Shown here: piece by piece, positions 25,012 through 36,547 of the stretch | Layout of the letters: each line of letters starts with the position of its first letter | How positions within the stretch are numbered: the stretch's first letter is position 1 | Assembly (NCBI RefSeq): GCF_020085105.1 | Contig: NC_058046.1 | Location: forward strand, 17,136,675 to 17,200,674 | Length of the DNA stretch: 64,000 bases | Source: Siniperca chuatsi | Lineage: Eukaryota > Chordata > Actinopteri > Centrarchiformes > Sinipercidae | Direction: 5' to 3' | The notes under the pieces: model-generated | What the model was told of the DNA's origin: nothing | Seen by the model: only the letters and a program-made list of their open reading frames with translations | The model's database searches: none | Position numbers and translations under genes: made by a program

Positions 25012-27172
25012 TTAACTAGGAAGCTTTCTAAACCAGATGGATCTCTTTGGTTTTTGTTGATGTGGTTGTGGCGAACCCAACAGAATGACCAGAGGGAGTT
25101 TGATCTCTGGGTCTCTTGCCAGAGGGACATCAAGAGTGACCTGTAACCGAAGAAACGCAACTTTTAATCCTGTTTTTAACTCATGTATACCAAATACAGG
25201 TGAAAAATCTAATCTAAATATACTAATTTTAATGATTAAGTTACATAAACTCCATAATAATTATGTAAAACGCATACTAATGTTGATCCTACATTTAAAA
25301 GAAAGACATCTCATTGAAATCTTCCCCACTTTTCATTGTACAGTTTGATTTCTTTGCTCTGGCTCTCTGCCACTACACCAGTGTTTACTGAAAATACTGA
25401 CCTAAACCTGTTCGATCTGATGGCAGGACAGAACAGGTTGGGCTGTAATGTGACACTTTTTCCAACATGTACCCTCACTAGTGTGCAGACAAGCCGTGAG
25501 GGCTGTCCCCTTCAACCCCGCCTTCTCTCTCTGGCTCTCCACATCATACAACCACTGTGTGGTGCTGTTGTCATCATGCATACTCATTTTCAGCCTGACA
25601 AAAAGTCTTACACAGGTGTGTTTTTGCAGCCACCCTATGGCCAAGCCAAGTGTATTTTTTCTAAAAGTCAATCATCAATGACATCTTAAAATTACCCTGA
25701 AGTCAAAAGGAGTTTCTCACTTTGCATCGACTCTTCATATTACATTAAGATATGATTCAATAATGGAGTTGGTTGTGAGACAGTATCAACAATGAATTAA
25801 TCTCGTTATGCTGTATTTGTGAACACAATATAAATACCTTGAGTCTGTACTCGAGCTTCATCATGCAGCAGTTGAAGAAGGTAGGAGGGAGCTGTGGAGG
25901 GATACTCAGAACTTTGGTTATAATCCGACTGGTCTCAGCTGGAACAGAGTCTCCTGTCCCAAACACGATGTCATCTGTGTGTACTATCCTCTTTGACTGA
26001 GCAGCAAAGGTCTGCTTCTCGCACAGGCAGAATTTGGGTGTTACTGTGCGTGCTGAGTCATTGAGTACTTCTACAGAAACTCCCACTGCCTCACCTGTTT
26101 ATATTAAGGAGAAAGAAAGCATCATTAATAGCTACAGTTACGGCCATTCAGAAAAGATATTCTTAGTGAAATCTGTTTACCTTGTTTTACTCCAATTTTT
26201 TCTGAGGTAACATTCATAGTGACCTTTTCAGAGCCATAAAATGAAATCCTGGTCGCATATTGTTGCTCCTACCAAATAAAGACATGAGCTGTCAGAAAGC
26301 CAAATCTGGCATTAGCTGCATAGCTGATTATTTTAATGTTTGATACCGTTGACTGAGCTAAGCTATTACACACTTAACAGGACATACAAGAGAAAACTAA
26401 AAGAAAACCTGATTCAAGTATAAAGGAAAATCAATTCCATACCTTAAGTCCCATGATTATCATCTCTGATTTGGAGGCAAAGGGGAACTCAGACTTGGTC
26501 AGAAAAGGGAACTCAGTCTTGGTTTTGTGGACAAGCCAGAATGACTGAGTCAGCTGTGCTCTCAAACTATATGTAACTTTGCCCCATTTCCCTTTATAAG
26601 ATGAAGGCATATCTCTGTAAGGAAATAATTCAAATAAATAAGGGAAATTATTTCAATTTACCAGCTTGTAAGAAGTGTTTATGATTAATACAAATTTGAT
26701 ATAAGATGAGCAAACGCACATATTTGGAATCACAAAGGTGAATGGATACACATTTCTCCCAGGGTTGATGATTTCAGAACCTTGTAAAAAGAAAAAAAAA
26801 TTTGTTAAATGTATATTCATCAATTTGTTTACAGACTATAAAATATAAATTCATTCAAAAGCTTCAAGCTATTTTTTTCTTTCTTTTTTGGCACGAGAGA
26901 GAGAGACAATACTAACCGTCTCCTTTGTTTTTATCCTGAAGAATAATATGTTCAAAATAAAAGTATTTCTTCTTGTTGCTGTGAACCCCTGTGGCTTCTC
27001 CTTGCTCATACCATGTCACCTTTGCTTTTCCTTTGGCTTTGACCAAAAAACACTGCACTTTGGTTACCTTGCTGGTCACCACCATCACCCTTCCTGAGAG
27101 GATGTCCCCAGGAGAGAAGGTGCCTCGTTCATTCACCTTGTTGTACTCCACCGAGAGATGCTTTACAGTCAT
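25012..27172 (-). CDS. ARRDC3-like alpha-arrestin, array gene 4 (320 aa, no PPxY tail)
   Basis: Six exons: 26917-27172, 26720-26780, 26443-26614, 26181-26268, 25838-26094, 25012-25140; all junctions are GT-AG and in frame. The start MTVKHLSVEYN aligns with the starts of the sister genes; two in-frame ATGs just upstream are less likely. Residues 1-163 form the arrestin N lobe (GDILSGRV, KGKAKVTW, NVYPFTFVIP), about 164-278 the C lobe (KLEYRLK end). Exon 3 is 24 bp longer than its homologues because of a tandem duplication giving TEFPFLTK-SEFPFASK. The last exon keeps the ARDPEIKLPLVILL strand but then ends in a short basic tail (KPKRSIWFRKLPS) with no PPxY motif. The family is known as trafficking adaptors for membrane proteins; without PPxY this member probably cannot directly recruit a NEDD4-type ligase. 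It lies 2.3 kb downstream of array gene 3. Confidence 0.85.
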
Positions 27173-28067
27173 GATCATCAAATAACCATCATCTAACAAA
27201 GGTAGATTAGTGAAAGCACGAAGAAGATCCACCTTTTGTGCAAAATGAATCCTTTAAATTTACCGAAAGCAGGTTTGAATAGATCCACGTCAGTCTTGAA
27301 GTGGAGCCTTTCGTTGAGGAACGATGATCAGGCAAGGCTGGCATATGCACTGTTGCAGTGGACTTCTCCAGAACCTGTATCTGTGTCACACATGATCACG
27401 TGATCAAGAACTGCAGGTGTCACGTTCACATAGGTAATTCTAGCCAGCAACCTTGCAGGCTAAATAAGGCCAAATAAATTGAGATTGACATTATAGATGC
27501 ACTAAAACAAATGATTATAACAGTGTGCAAATTCAAAGGCATTCTTCAGTGAATACTATTGAAAACAATATCAAAACCACAGGACAGCACTGCCTAATGT
27601 ATGTACTTTATCAATAACATTATGTTTACAAAATTATGGCATTCCTTCTGATTCTTTGTTCACTGACAGTATTATATGTCAGTTATACAACATACATTAT
27701 AAGACAGAGTGGAAAAAACATGAGGTCAATATTGCTACTGACTCAGATAACATAATATATCGTTAATGTAAATTATTAATACAGAACTTTCAATTGGCAG
27801 GATTTCTTCGCATCCTTAATGTATACACATTAAGGAAATGCACAGGAGCATTTAGAGAATATTTCCCAGAAGATGGTTCAGCATGCATAAGAGAATAACA
27901 GCAGGTAGTTGTACTTCAGGCATTTTGATCAAAGAAACATTGAGAACAATTTGGTCAAATTAAGTAAAATGAAATTGCATCTGCCCTAAGGGAGGGCTGT
28001 GCTAACAGATTCAGAGTCAGTACACGTTCTGCAACCTTTTCATTGACCATAACATTGCACTGTTTAC

Positions 28068-28182
28068 CTTCAGCTTGTACTCTAGCTTGATGATAGAGCA
28101 GTACAAGATGGAGAGCAGTTGTTCTCTAGGGATGGTGATCACCTTGGCCACAGTCTGTTCGCTATGAGATGCCGCTGGATAT
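28068..28182 (-). pseudogene. Alpha-arrestin exon 5 fragment
   Basis: The minus strand encodes EQTVAKVITIPREQLLSILY followed by CSIIKLEYKLK and a GTAAAC donor, the 3' half of an arrestin C-lobe exon. It is closest to exon 5 of array gene 3 (TRVITIPRELPPSILN, CSIIKLEYRLK). Similarity continues into the following intron ('GTAAAC', 'TTATGGTCAA'). The 5' half of the exon and all other exons are missing, so it is a duplication relic rather than a gene. It lies between array genes 3 and 4. Confidence 0.8.
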
Positions 28183-28424
28183 TTACTATTCAAATGCAAA
28201 TGTATGCAGGTATAAACATGCAGCCACATCACTTTGATCATCACTTATTTGATAAATAATGTATAACTTTACAAAATATCTCTATTCCATCCATTGACTG
28301 AAAAATGTCTCCCTGAAAATACAAAGAAGAAACCTTAAAATGACATTCTACTGACATACTGCCTATGAAATACTAAGATGTTGAGAACCTTTGCAGTGTT
28401 ACTGTATTTTTAAAAATCTTGAAA

Positions 28425-29260
28425 AATCTGGGGGTGTAGTTAGAAAGAAGTGAGCTTACCAGACCTCTGTAGCCCACTTTGTAACATCGTTAACCTTATT
28501 AGAATCAGTTAACTCCACTGTCATGAAAATACATCATGACAGAAAAAGTGACATTACAAAGTGACATGAAATAAAATATAACATGAAACAGCATGAAACA
28601 TGAAAACATTTTGAAATATAAATGCTTATGATAAGAATTTACTCAAATCAAAGATAATAGGCTATTAAAATAAGAATGATAAAATAACATTTCAAAATAT
28701 TTCTTAAATTATTTTACAATTTCAGGTTCATTTATATATTTTGGCGCAATTTAATCATGTGTAGATGTATTTCATAATTATTTAACATTGAACAATTTGG
28801 TTCTCAATAAGAAGTGTGTCCAGTTATCTTTTACAATCACCACAACTACTTTATAAACTACAATATACAGTACTTTATGTACTATTTTACATGGACATTA
28901 AATACATACAATACGTATATAATAGTTTGCTTCCGCAAATGTTAAGCTCAGCCTTGTATTCCTTGCTGCCAGGATGCAGCTGAGAGGTCTTAAGACAGTA
29001 AGGGGAATGTGTGGATTGAAAGGGGAACACCACTGATTTCACACATCAGAGTTTGTTCACAGGTCTTGGGGAGTACTCCAAGCCTGCTATAGCAAAGGAT
29101 AGCAAACTATAAAGCCTTTTGTGGCCTCATGTGATGTCACTTGAGGCAGTGTTGGTTGAGGCTGAAGACTACAAGTTTGAAACTGAAAAAAATCTGAGGG
29201 TGTGGAGTTGAAGAAATGAGTGTAGTAGAACTCTGTAGCTCACTCTTCATCTCTGTAGCG
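28425..29260. repeat. Pair of related sequence blocks between array genes 3 and 4
   Basis: The block at about 28425-28480 ('gaaaaatctgggggtgtag', 'aagtgagctt', 'cctctgtagcccact') resembles the block at about 29188-29245 ('aaaatctgagggtgtgg', 'aaatgagtgt', 'actctgtagctcact'). Probably two copies of one interspersed repeat; the family is unassigned. Confidence 0.4.
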
Positions 29261-29471
29261 GCTCAAGGCTACATTAGCCGCTACTAGCATAAACACACCT
29301 GAATCTCCAACCAAACTGTCCGGTCATATAGGCAGCAAGTTTCTTTATATATCTGTTTTTTCTGCATCGATTTTGATACTTCTGTCCATCATGAGTCTGA
29401 CAATGTTATAGGAGTGCAATGCTAAATCAGTGACATATTCTTTTATGGCAGGTATTTACAGTGCAGTCCCC

Positions 29472-32400
29472 TTATTTACTAGAATCAGCAAAGGAGGGGT
29501 ATGATGCATATGCTGCATAGGGAGGTGGGGGATCCACAGCTTGGGGTGCTGCTTGTTGTTGTGGTGCCGTGCTCCAGGGTGTTTGGTTTGGGTTCCCAAA
29601 TGCTTCAAATCCAAAGCCAGCAGAAGGTGGTGGTTGTTTCATAGCAGGAACCTCAGAGGCAGGAAGGACGACTATAGGGAGTTTGATCTCTGGGTCTGAA
29701 GCACATTTGATATTCAGATGGATCTGTGAAAAACATTGTTGATGTTATATTGTTGGATTTTATTTTTTCTTCTTTATATCAACCAAATTATCATACAGTA
29801 TTACATAGAGTCACAATTATGTACATCCTGTGCTTAAAAATCCTTTTGCAAACACCATGAACCATGAAAGGGGGATGGGTTCAAGGTGTTCAGATAAATG
29901 TTGATTTTCATAATTGGAAAGTCTTTGTATCAATCTAGTTCAAGTCTGTTGGGCTTTCTTACGATTCTTATCCCTTTGTTTTGTCACTAGAGGTCTCCTC
30001 TGGTTTATTAAAGGTTTGCTCTCTCTTGAATTTGTTGAGTTGAGTGTTTGGAGTTTCCTGTGTTGATTATGTGTGTGTGCTCTGCCTTTTTAGGCTACTT
30101 CAGTTACTTTTAGGTTTTGTTTGGTTATTTTATTTTATACAGTAAGTGAAGAAAATCATTTCTTTTGCACTTTTGTATATTTTATATCATGGCATAGCAG
30201 AAGTGCTCAGCCTTTCCCTTTATTTATAATATCAGAATTTGATTTTTACATCACCCGTAACAGAAAAATGAAACTTCATTCACTAACTAAAAGTACAAAT
30301 AAGACATTTTAAACAATGAAATCACAAAAACAGAAAAGCCCCACAAGCTTCCCATCAGTAGCTGTTTTAACAAAACATTAATCAAGCACATGAACAAAAG
30401 AATGGCTCAGAATGAGGAAATGCAGGATGACCTTCTGCAAGCTCTCTTTTGACCATAATATAGTGCAGTTTACCTTCAGCCTGTACTCCAGCTTGATGAT
30501 GGAGCAGTTCAAGATGGAGGGAGGTAGTTCCCTGGGGATGGTGATCACCCTGGTCACAGACGCTTTGCTAGATGATGCAACAGCCTCAACCTTCTCCTTA
30601 AGGATCTCATTTGTGCAAACTCTCCTGTGACCCTGGGCGAAGAAACTCCTCTTCTCATACAGTATGAATTTGGGCTTTACTGAACGAGTTGAGTGGTTAC
30701 TGATTTCAACTGTGACTTTGAGATCCTCACCTGTAAAATGGAGAAAAGAAAGAAATTTCTAAACCCAATCAGTCGTTTATAGCAGTTATCGTTCTGTAAT
30801 AGGATCATGTGTATGCAGTTAGTTTCTGTATGAAACACATTAGGTTGACCAGTGGCCGAAGTAACAGAAAAAAAGAGTCATATTGTTACCAAAGACATTA
30901 TTAAGCATTAAAGAGTAACTTAATGCCAGGCTGAAAAAGCACTGTTTGACTCTCTTTCTAGTCTGTTGCACTTCTGACCACACCCGACATCACTGCTGGG
31001 TATGGTTGGCCAGCAACAAATTTTTTAGCAGCCATTAAGTTCTTAATGAACATGCATCTTCTCTTTAATGAAAACAAGATCAATCACAAAATACTGAACT
31101 CAATGAGAGGCATTCCTTGTGAAACTACTACTAGTCCATAGACAGGATATGTTACTATCTGCCATGATCTAAAGTGAGCACTCATATGTAGACCCAGTCC
31201 AAAGTTAACCTGAATATTATACAAACATGCAAATCAACATCATCCTGTAGTAAGCTAGCATTAGAGCTAGACCGATAAATCGACCGGTCCAATATATCAG
31301 CCAATATTAGCTTATTGCGGATATAATGGTATCAGTGTGTATGTTGGCCTTTAAGTAACAATAAATTACTGTGCAGAAATGCCAAACTAGCTTTGAGGTT
31401 TAAGAAACATTTAGAAACAATGTCACCATTACTATAGCTTGTCCACTAGAGAGTGACAAGTGGATTTTCAATTGTAAAATGCTCAGTCTGTATTTTGGTC
31501 ACAATAAAAAAAATGTAAGGGATCCATATCAAAATTGTTTGTTTATGTGATGTATTTATGTTAGAAAAATTACTGCCGGCTGATTATATCGTTACTGGAC
31601 TCCCAAATAAGGATATTGGGATATCAGCCTCAAAAATCCAATATCGGTTGGGCTGTGGTAAATATATAACAAAAAAATTAATACACTCTAATAAAATCTC
31701 CTAAAACTGGTAAGAATACTCTAAAAATTCATTAAAACCAAAAATATACAGTCTTGTATGACGCCACTCAATCTGTAATTACCTATATCAAACAGGTTTT
31801 GCCCTCTAATAGGGGGCTTTAATAGTGATCACACAGAAACTGAAAACTGGGACTAGTGAAAACAGCCACAGTCCCTCTCTGGGCCACGATTGGATTAACC
31901 GGTTGGAGTGCACTAAGGCAACAATTTGTTGTTCTACCTGTATTTACCCTCCCCCACACCTTACACATACACTAATCAATAGTGTTAAGATGGAGAGAGC
32001 GGCACAGGAAAATTAGCTTGCATTTTGAAGTAAGGACCTGCTGCAGCATCGAGGCATGAGGTTCTCTTCTGCCAGCACCAAGTCATTCTCATGACCCAGT
32101 CCAGAGGGTGGTCTCTGGTAGAACTAACAAAACCATTTCTACATGGCACTCAGTGGATTAGATACACAGGTTTCAAAGTGTTACCAAAGAAGAGTTTGAT
32201 AAATTTGATGAAATTGAGAGGTATGTCCAGTTACTGAACAAAGAAAGGAGGTGAATCAAAATCCTTCAGGTGTAGGATTAACTCTATCAGACTAGATTAT
32301 ACCTTGCTTGTATCCCATCTGCTTGGTGTGAACATCCATGGAAACGTTTCCAGAGCCAAAAAGTTTGACAGATTTATCCTTGCAACCATACTGAGGTTCC

Positions 32401-33165
32401 TAAAAGAGCAGACCCTCACCTTAGATTAACGCAGTTAGATAATTGTCTCTTCTACTTAGACAACATTCATTAATAAATGGTTGCATTTTAAAAGATGAAT
32501 GATTTCTTACCATAAGTCCGGGAATATTCATGTCTGCTTTGGACACAAATGTGAAGTGGGTTTTCACCGTTTTTGTCAGCTTCATTGCTTGTTTAAGCTC
32601 TGCCTTCAACTTATGAACAACTTTGCCTATGGAGGTTTTGAAAGATGATGGGATTTTTCTGTGAAGTACAAAAATAGAAATTGATTTAAAAGAAGTAAAA
32701 CATCAATCTAAAATAAAGATCAAGTAAAGAATAGGCACCTGTCAGGTATCTTGAAGGAAAAAGGAAATACATGTCTTCCTTTACCAATGACTTCATTGCC
32801 TGGAAAAGAATTACTTATAAGTCTTTAAACGGTAAATTAATAATGGGCGATTATCTAAAAGTCACAGTTGCTACAGCGTATCACATATCATTAATTTAAT
32901 ACTTACCACCTTGTCTTGCCTCTCTCAAGATATGATGTTTGACATCATAATATTTCTCATCAGCCCAGTACACATCATGGTGATATTGACTGTAATATTC
33001 AGTCCAGCAAACCTGAGCTTTTCCTTTTGCTATAAAAAGAAGCGATTGGATTCTAGTTTCCTTAGAAACCTCCACGTTGATTCTTCCATTAACGATATCT
33101 CCATTTGTGAAGTTGTTTTTACTGTTGATGGCATCATATTCAATTGAGAAATTTTTGATGGTCAT
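29472..33165 (-). CDS. ARRDC3-like alpha-arrestin, array gene 3 (357 aa, PPPPY tail)
   Basis: Six exons: 32907-33165, 32739-32799, 32511-32658, 32303-32399, 30474-30730, 29472-29723; GT-AG junctions, and exon lengths add to 358 codons including TAA. The start MTIKNFSIEYDAIN matches the family start. The N lobe shows GDIVNGRINVEVSKET, KGKAQVCWTEYY and HVFPFSFKIPD; the C lobe shows GNVSMDVHTKQMGYKQGEDL and NCSIIKLEYRLK. The last exon encodes CASDPEIKLPIVVLPAS and then a Pro/Gln/Ala-rich tail with one PPPPY (PPxY at residues 340-343), the type of motif that binds WW domains of NEDD4 ligases in this family. Expected role: cytosolic/endosomal adaptor coupling membrane cargo to ubiquitination. Intron 4 (about 1.6 kb) contains a repeat with 'accgata' ends at 31261-31661. 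The neighbours are decayed copies on both sides. Confidence 0.88.
31261..31661. mobile_element. MITE-like repeat with ACCGATA termini
   Basis: Begins 'tagagctagaccgataaat' and ends 'ccaatatcggttgggctgtg'; the ends are imperfect inverted repeats. Internal 'ccaatatatcagccaatatt' and 'ggatattgggatatcagcc' blocks are also inverse to each other. This resembles a common fish interspersed repeat built on 'cgatatatcgg' motifs, probably a nonautonomous DNA element. It lies in intron 4 of array gene 3. Confidence 0.55.
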
Positions 33166-33995
33166 TTTCCACAGAGAAATACACAGTGGAAAATCAAAAT
33201 CTCCTGTAAAACCAAGAAGAAACTAAAGCCTTGTAAAGCCTGCTCGGCATTGTTTATATCTCATCTCAGGTATGCAAATCTTGTTAAGCCAGTTTTTCTT
33301 ACCTGTGCCCACAGGAGAGAGATGCACACACAGTAAAAAAGCATTCAGCAAACTCACCACAGTTTACTAAAAAATTAAAAACAATAGCTTAAATTGCAAC
33401 TGGATGGTCATAGTCAAAGCAATTCATCCCATTGTTATCAAGAATGAGCATGCTCTCTAACAACCGCCTCAGTGGGCAGAGATAATACCTGCATTTTTAA
33501 CCTGGGTTAATGACTATAACATGCTACACATTCTCACTGTGTCACATGACATATTTTCCAATCACGTCAAACAAATTTCCATTTACTTTACATATGCATA
33601 TATATTGCATGTGCTGTTTGACATAATGGCATTTTAGTCCAAAGAGTTGAATGACCTGGAATAGTTACAGTATGGGAATGATGGAAATAATAAATAGGTT
33701 TGTGCCCTGTTCATTTTTTAAAATCATTGTTAACACAAATGAAAAGAAATATCAAAGTAGAAGCTTTCTGTTACATTCATGTATTGCTTAATAACCACAT
33801 TAGTGAACTGGTGGTAACCAGTGAATGGAAAATGTGAGAGAGACTTTTACTTATTTGAACAACCATTTCTTTCAACATCTTGTCATGATGAACTATAATA
33901 AACCGGTTTAACCAGCATTGCTTAACTGAGTCACTGTTGTTATTTTTCTCGGCTTATTTACATTTAAAACATGTTGTGCAGGGTTTGAGGTATAC

Positions 33996-34460
33996 TTTAA
34001 AGGTGGGGTCTAATCCAATATCTCCTCACGGTCCTCTACCTGTCCGTTCAGTGTGTGCGCTGAAAACAAAACAAATGTGTTTGTGCACAGCCCTGGCTCT
34101 GAGCCACACAACACTATTTCAGCCATTTCAGCCATTCCAGCCATGATTTGTGTGTCAGGTAACATTAAATGACTTGCCCACGGACATTCAGCTTACATTT
34201 GCCAAGATACGCTATTGTTGTGATGTTAGCTATAGTAGCAGGAGAGTTGTGAGTATCGCTGTTTGGAGCTGGTGTGCTGACTCTGGGAAACCGTCTCATC
34301 CTCTCTGCATGTTAGCTTCGCAGCAGCAGCAACTGTAGGGTCAGTTTGCTAACCCACAATCTAACATTAGTCATATTACTTGCTGTGTCATTGTTCGCTT
34401 TATATCTTGGTACTTGTCATGGTATTGGATTTCTCAAGAATCACATACCCCACCTTTAAA
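33996..34460. mobile_element. MITE with TTAA-flanked AGGTGGGGT ends
   Basis: Left end 'tttaaaggtggggt', right end 'accccacctttaaa': perfect 13-14 bp inverted repeats, 465 bp apart. Parsed as TTAA-AGGTGGGGT...ACCCCACCT-TTAA, this fits the TTAA target preference of piggyBac-type elements, but TTTAAA could equally be part of a longer palindromic terminus. It has no coding capacity. The next repeat begins exactly at its right edge. Confidence 0.6.
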
Positions 34461-34765
34461 GGAGCAGTGTGTAGGATTTAGTGGCATCTAGCGGTGAAAT
34501 TGCAGTATGCAACCATTTGAATACTGCTTGCCTCACACTCCCTTTCCAATCGTGTAGGAGAAACTACGAAAGGCCCTTTCTAGAGCCAGTGTTTGGTTTG
34601 TCCGTTCTGGGCTACTGTAGAAAAATAGCAGTGCAACATGGCGACCTCCGTGGAAGGGGACCCACTACCTATGTAGATATAAACAGCTTATTCTAAGGTA
34701 ATGAAAACACAATTATTCTTATTTTCAGGTGATTATACACCAATGAAAACATACTTAAGTGAGGC
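34461..34765 (+). repeat. Percomorph interspersed repeat 'GGAGCAGTGTGTAGGATTTAGTGG' family
   Basis: Starts 'ggagcagtgtgtaggatt' and continues with 'catctagcggtgaaattgca', 'ctagagccagtgtttggttt', 'gcaacatggcgacctcc' and 'ttcaggtgattatacacc'. I recognise this block order as an abundant repeat of percomorph fish genomes. The usual closing block is not present, so the right end is truncated or replaced. Short open frames inside it are not genes. Confidence 0.7.
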
Positions 34766-35106
34766 CTTTTCTCTCCATGAGTTACTGTAAGCCTCACAGA
34801 ATTACACACAGGGCAGTTTAGAAGGGATGGAGCCAGAGGTGTCTGAGATTCTGCAAGGATCTCCTCTTCGCCACTATTTGTTTTACAGGTTAATTTGTAA
34901 ATGATGCGACACATTTTACCACTATTGTTCAATACATAACATAAAATTCTCACTTTAAGAAAACAAACAAACAAACAAAATGTAACATTAATGAAAGTGA
35001 TATACTGTAGGTTGACAATTTCAGAAAAACAAGAAACTGTAATTTCATTTTCTCTTTATTTAGTTTCCTTAATTTCCATGTATCTTTACAGTCCCATCAC
35101 TAATAT

Positions 35107-36547
35107 TTATTGCAAAAATTGGTCAAAGGAGGGTACATTCCATATGCTCCACAGGGAGGTGGGGGATCCAAAGGTTGGGGTGCTGCTGGTGGTTGTGCCA
35201 GCAGCAACCTGAGAGGCCGGCAGGATGACTATGGGAAATTTGATCTCTGGGTCTGAAGCATATTTGACATCGAGGTAGACCTGTGTAGAACATTGTTGAT
35301 GTTGTATTGTTGGATTTTGTTTTTTCTTCTTTATGTCACCAGAATTATCATGCAGTATGACATATAGTCACAATTATTAACATCCTGTGTGCAAAAACCA
35401 CTCCTTGAACAATGATAGAAGGATCGGTTCAGAAGTCTACTGGTTCAACCGTAGGATTTTAGACAAAAGTCATGATGCATGTAAATGGCCCATCACTGAC
35501 GCAGCTTTAAAAGTACTGTGCTGCTAAGCCTGTGTTCAGGAAGCAGAGAGCTATGAGACACTAATTTAGATAAGCAGACGATAACCAATATCCCTTCACT
35601 TTCTATTTTCAATTTTGCTGCTACATAATTCAGAGAATAAATGTTTCTGATGCCATTTGGTCAATAATTTATTACCAAGTATCATTTTTATTGATGTGAT
35701 GAATTAGATTACCAATCCTCTCAATAGCGTTGAAGTTTTGGGAGTTTTTTCTTTTCCGAATTGAGTGTAGAAGGTGTTGGATACTGCACAGATTGTAAAG
35801 CACTTTCAGGCAAATTTGTGATTTTGGACTATATAGGAATATTGGCTTGATAAATATATCCACTCCTCGAGGCAGTTGGGGGTTTAAGCACATTGCTCAA
35901 TACACCTTCTTGCAGGTACTAAAGAAGGGCTGGATTTTGATCATTCAACTGGTATCACCAACCCATGCAGATTGTTTTCCCTGTTGGAATGACAGGAATG
36001 AAGATGTATCTCAGCACATACCATTAGCTCAGGGTCACTGTTCAGGTCTGCATTTGTTACAAAGTTGATCTTAGTTTAATCTTTTTTGTCAATCCTCATT
36101 GATCTGCTCAGTTTGGCTTCCAGCGAGTATACAATTTTACCAACAGAACTGCTGAAGGATGAGGTCATATTCCTAAAGCACAAGAGCAGAAGGCCAGAAG
36201 AACGTGAGAAATTGACTGTACATTTTCTATGCATTGCACATACAAGAAAGCAAGCAATCAAATGAATATACAGAATATACAGTAGGTCTATAAATTAATA
36301 CAACATTTAACTTAAACCCATTCCAATAAACTACAGTTGCAAAACCACAGGTTGATCTATTAAGATGTTTTCAGAAGATAATATGCAAGTACCATAATTT
36401 CATTGTTTAAAAAACTATGTCTGGAGAGGATAAGGGGCTGTCTGCTCCAACTCATGTATGGAACCATTAAAAGAATGATTACTTATTGGAAAGGGATCTG
36501 AAAGGTGAATGGGTAAACATGGCATCCTGGGGCAACAACATTGCTTT
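35107..36547 (-). pseudogene. Decayed ARRDC3-like alpha-arrestin (exons 2, 3 and 6 only)
   Basis: Exon 2 (about 36487-36547) reads SNVVAPGCHVYPFTFQIP, but its donor is degraded. Exon 3 (36022-36172, 151 bp as in array gene 2) reads SSVGKIVYSLEAKLSRSMRI with a normal GTATGT donor, but has an in-frame TAA at 36076-36078. Exon 6 (35107-35280) reads VYLDVKYASDPEIKFPIVIL; relative to array gene 3 it then has an internal deletion, so the Pro-rich tail is read out of frame, and in the original frame the motif is PPPPC instead of PPPPY. Exons 1, 4 and 5 were not found. About 150 bp of intron upstream of exon 6 still matches intron 5 of array gene 3. Confidence 0.88.
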
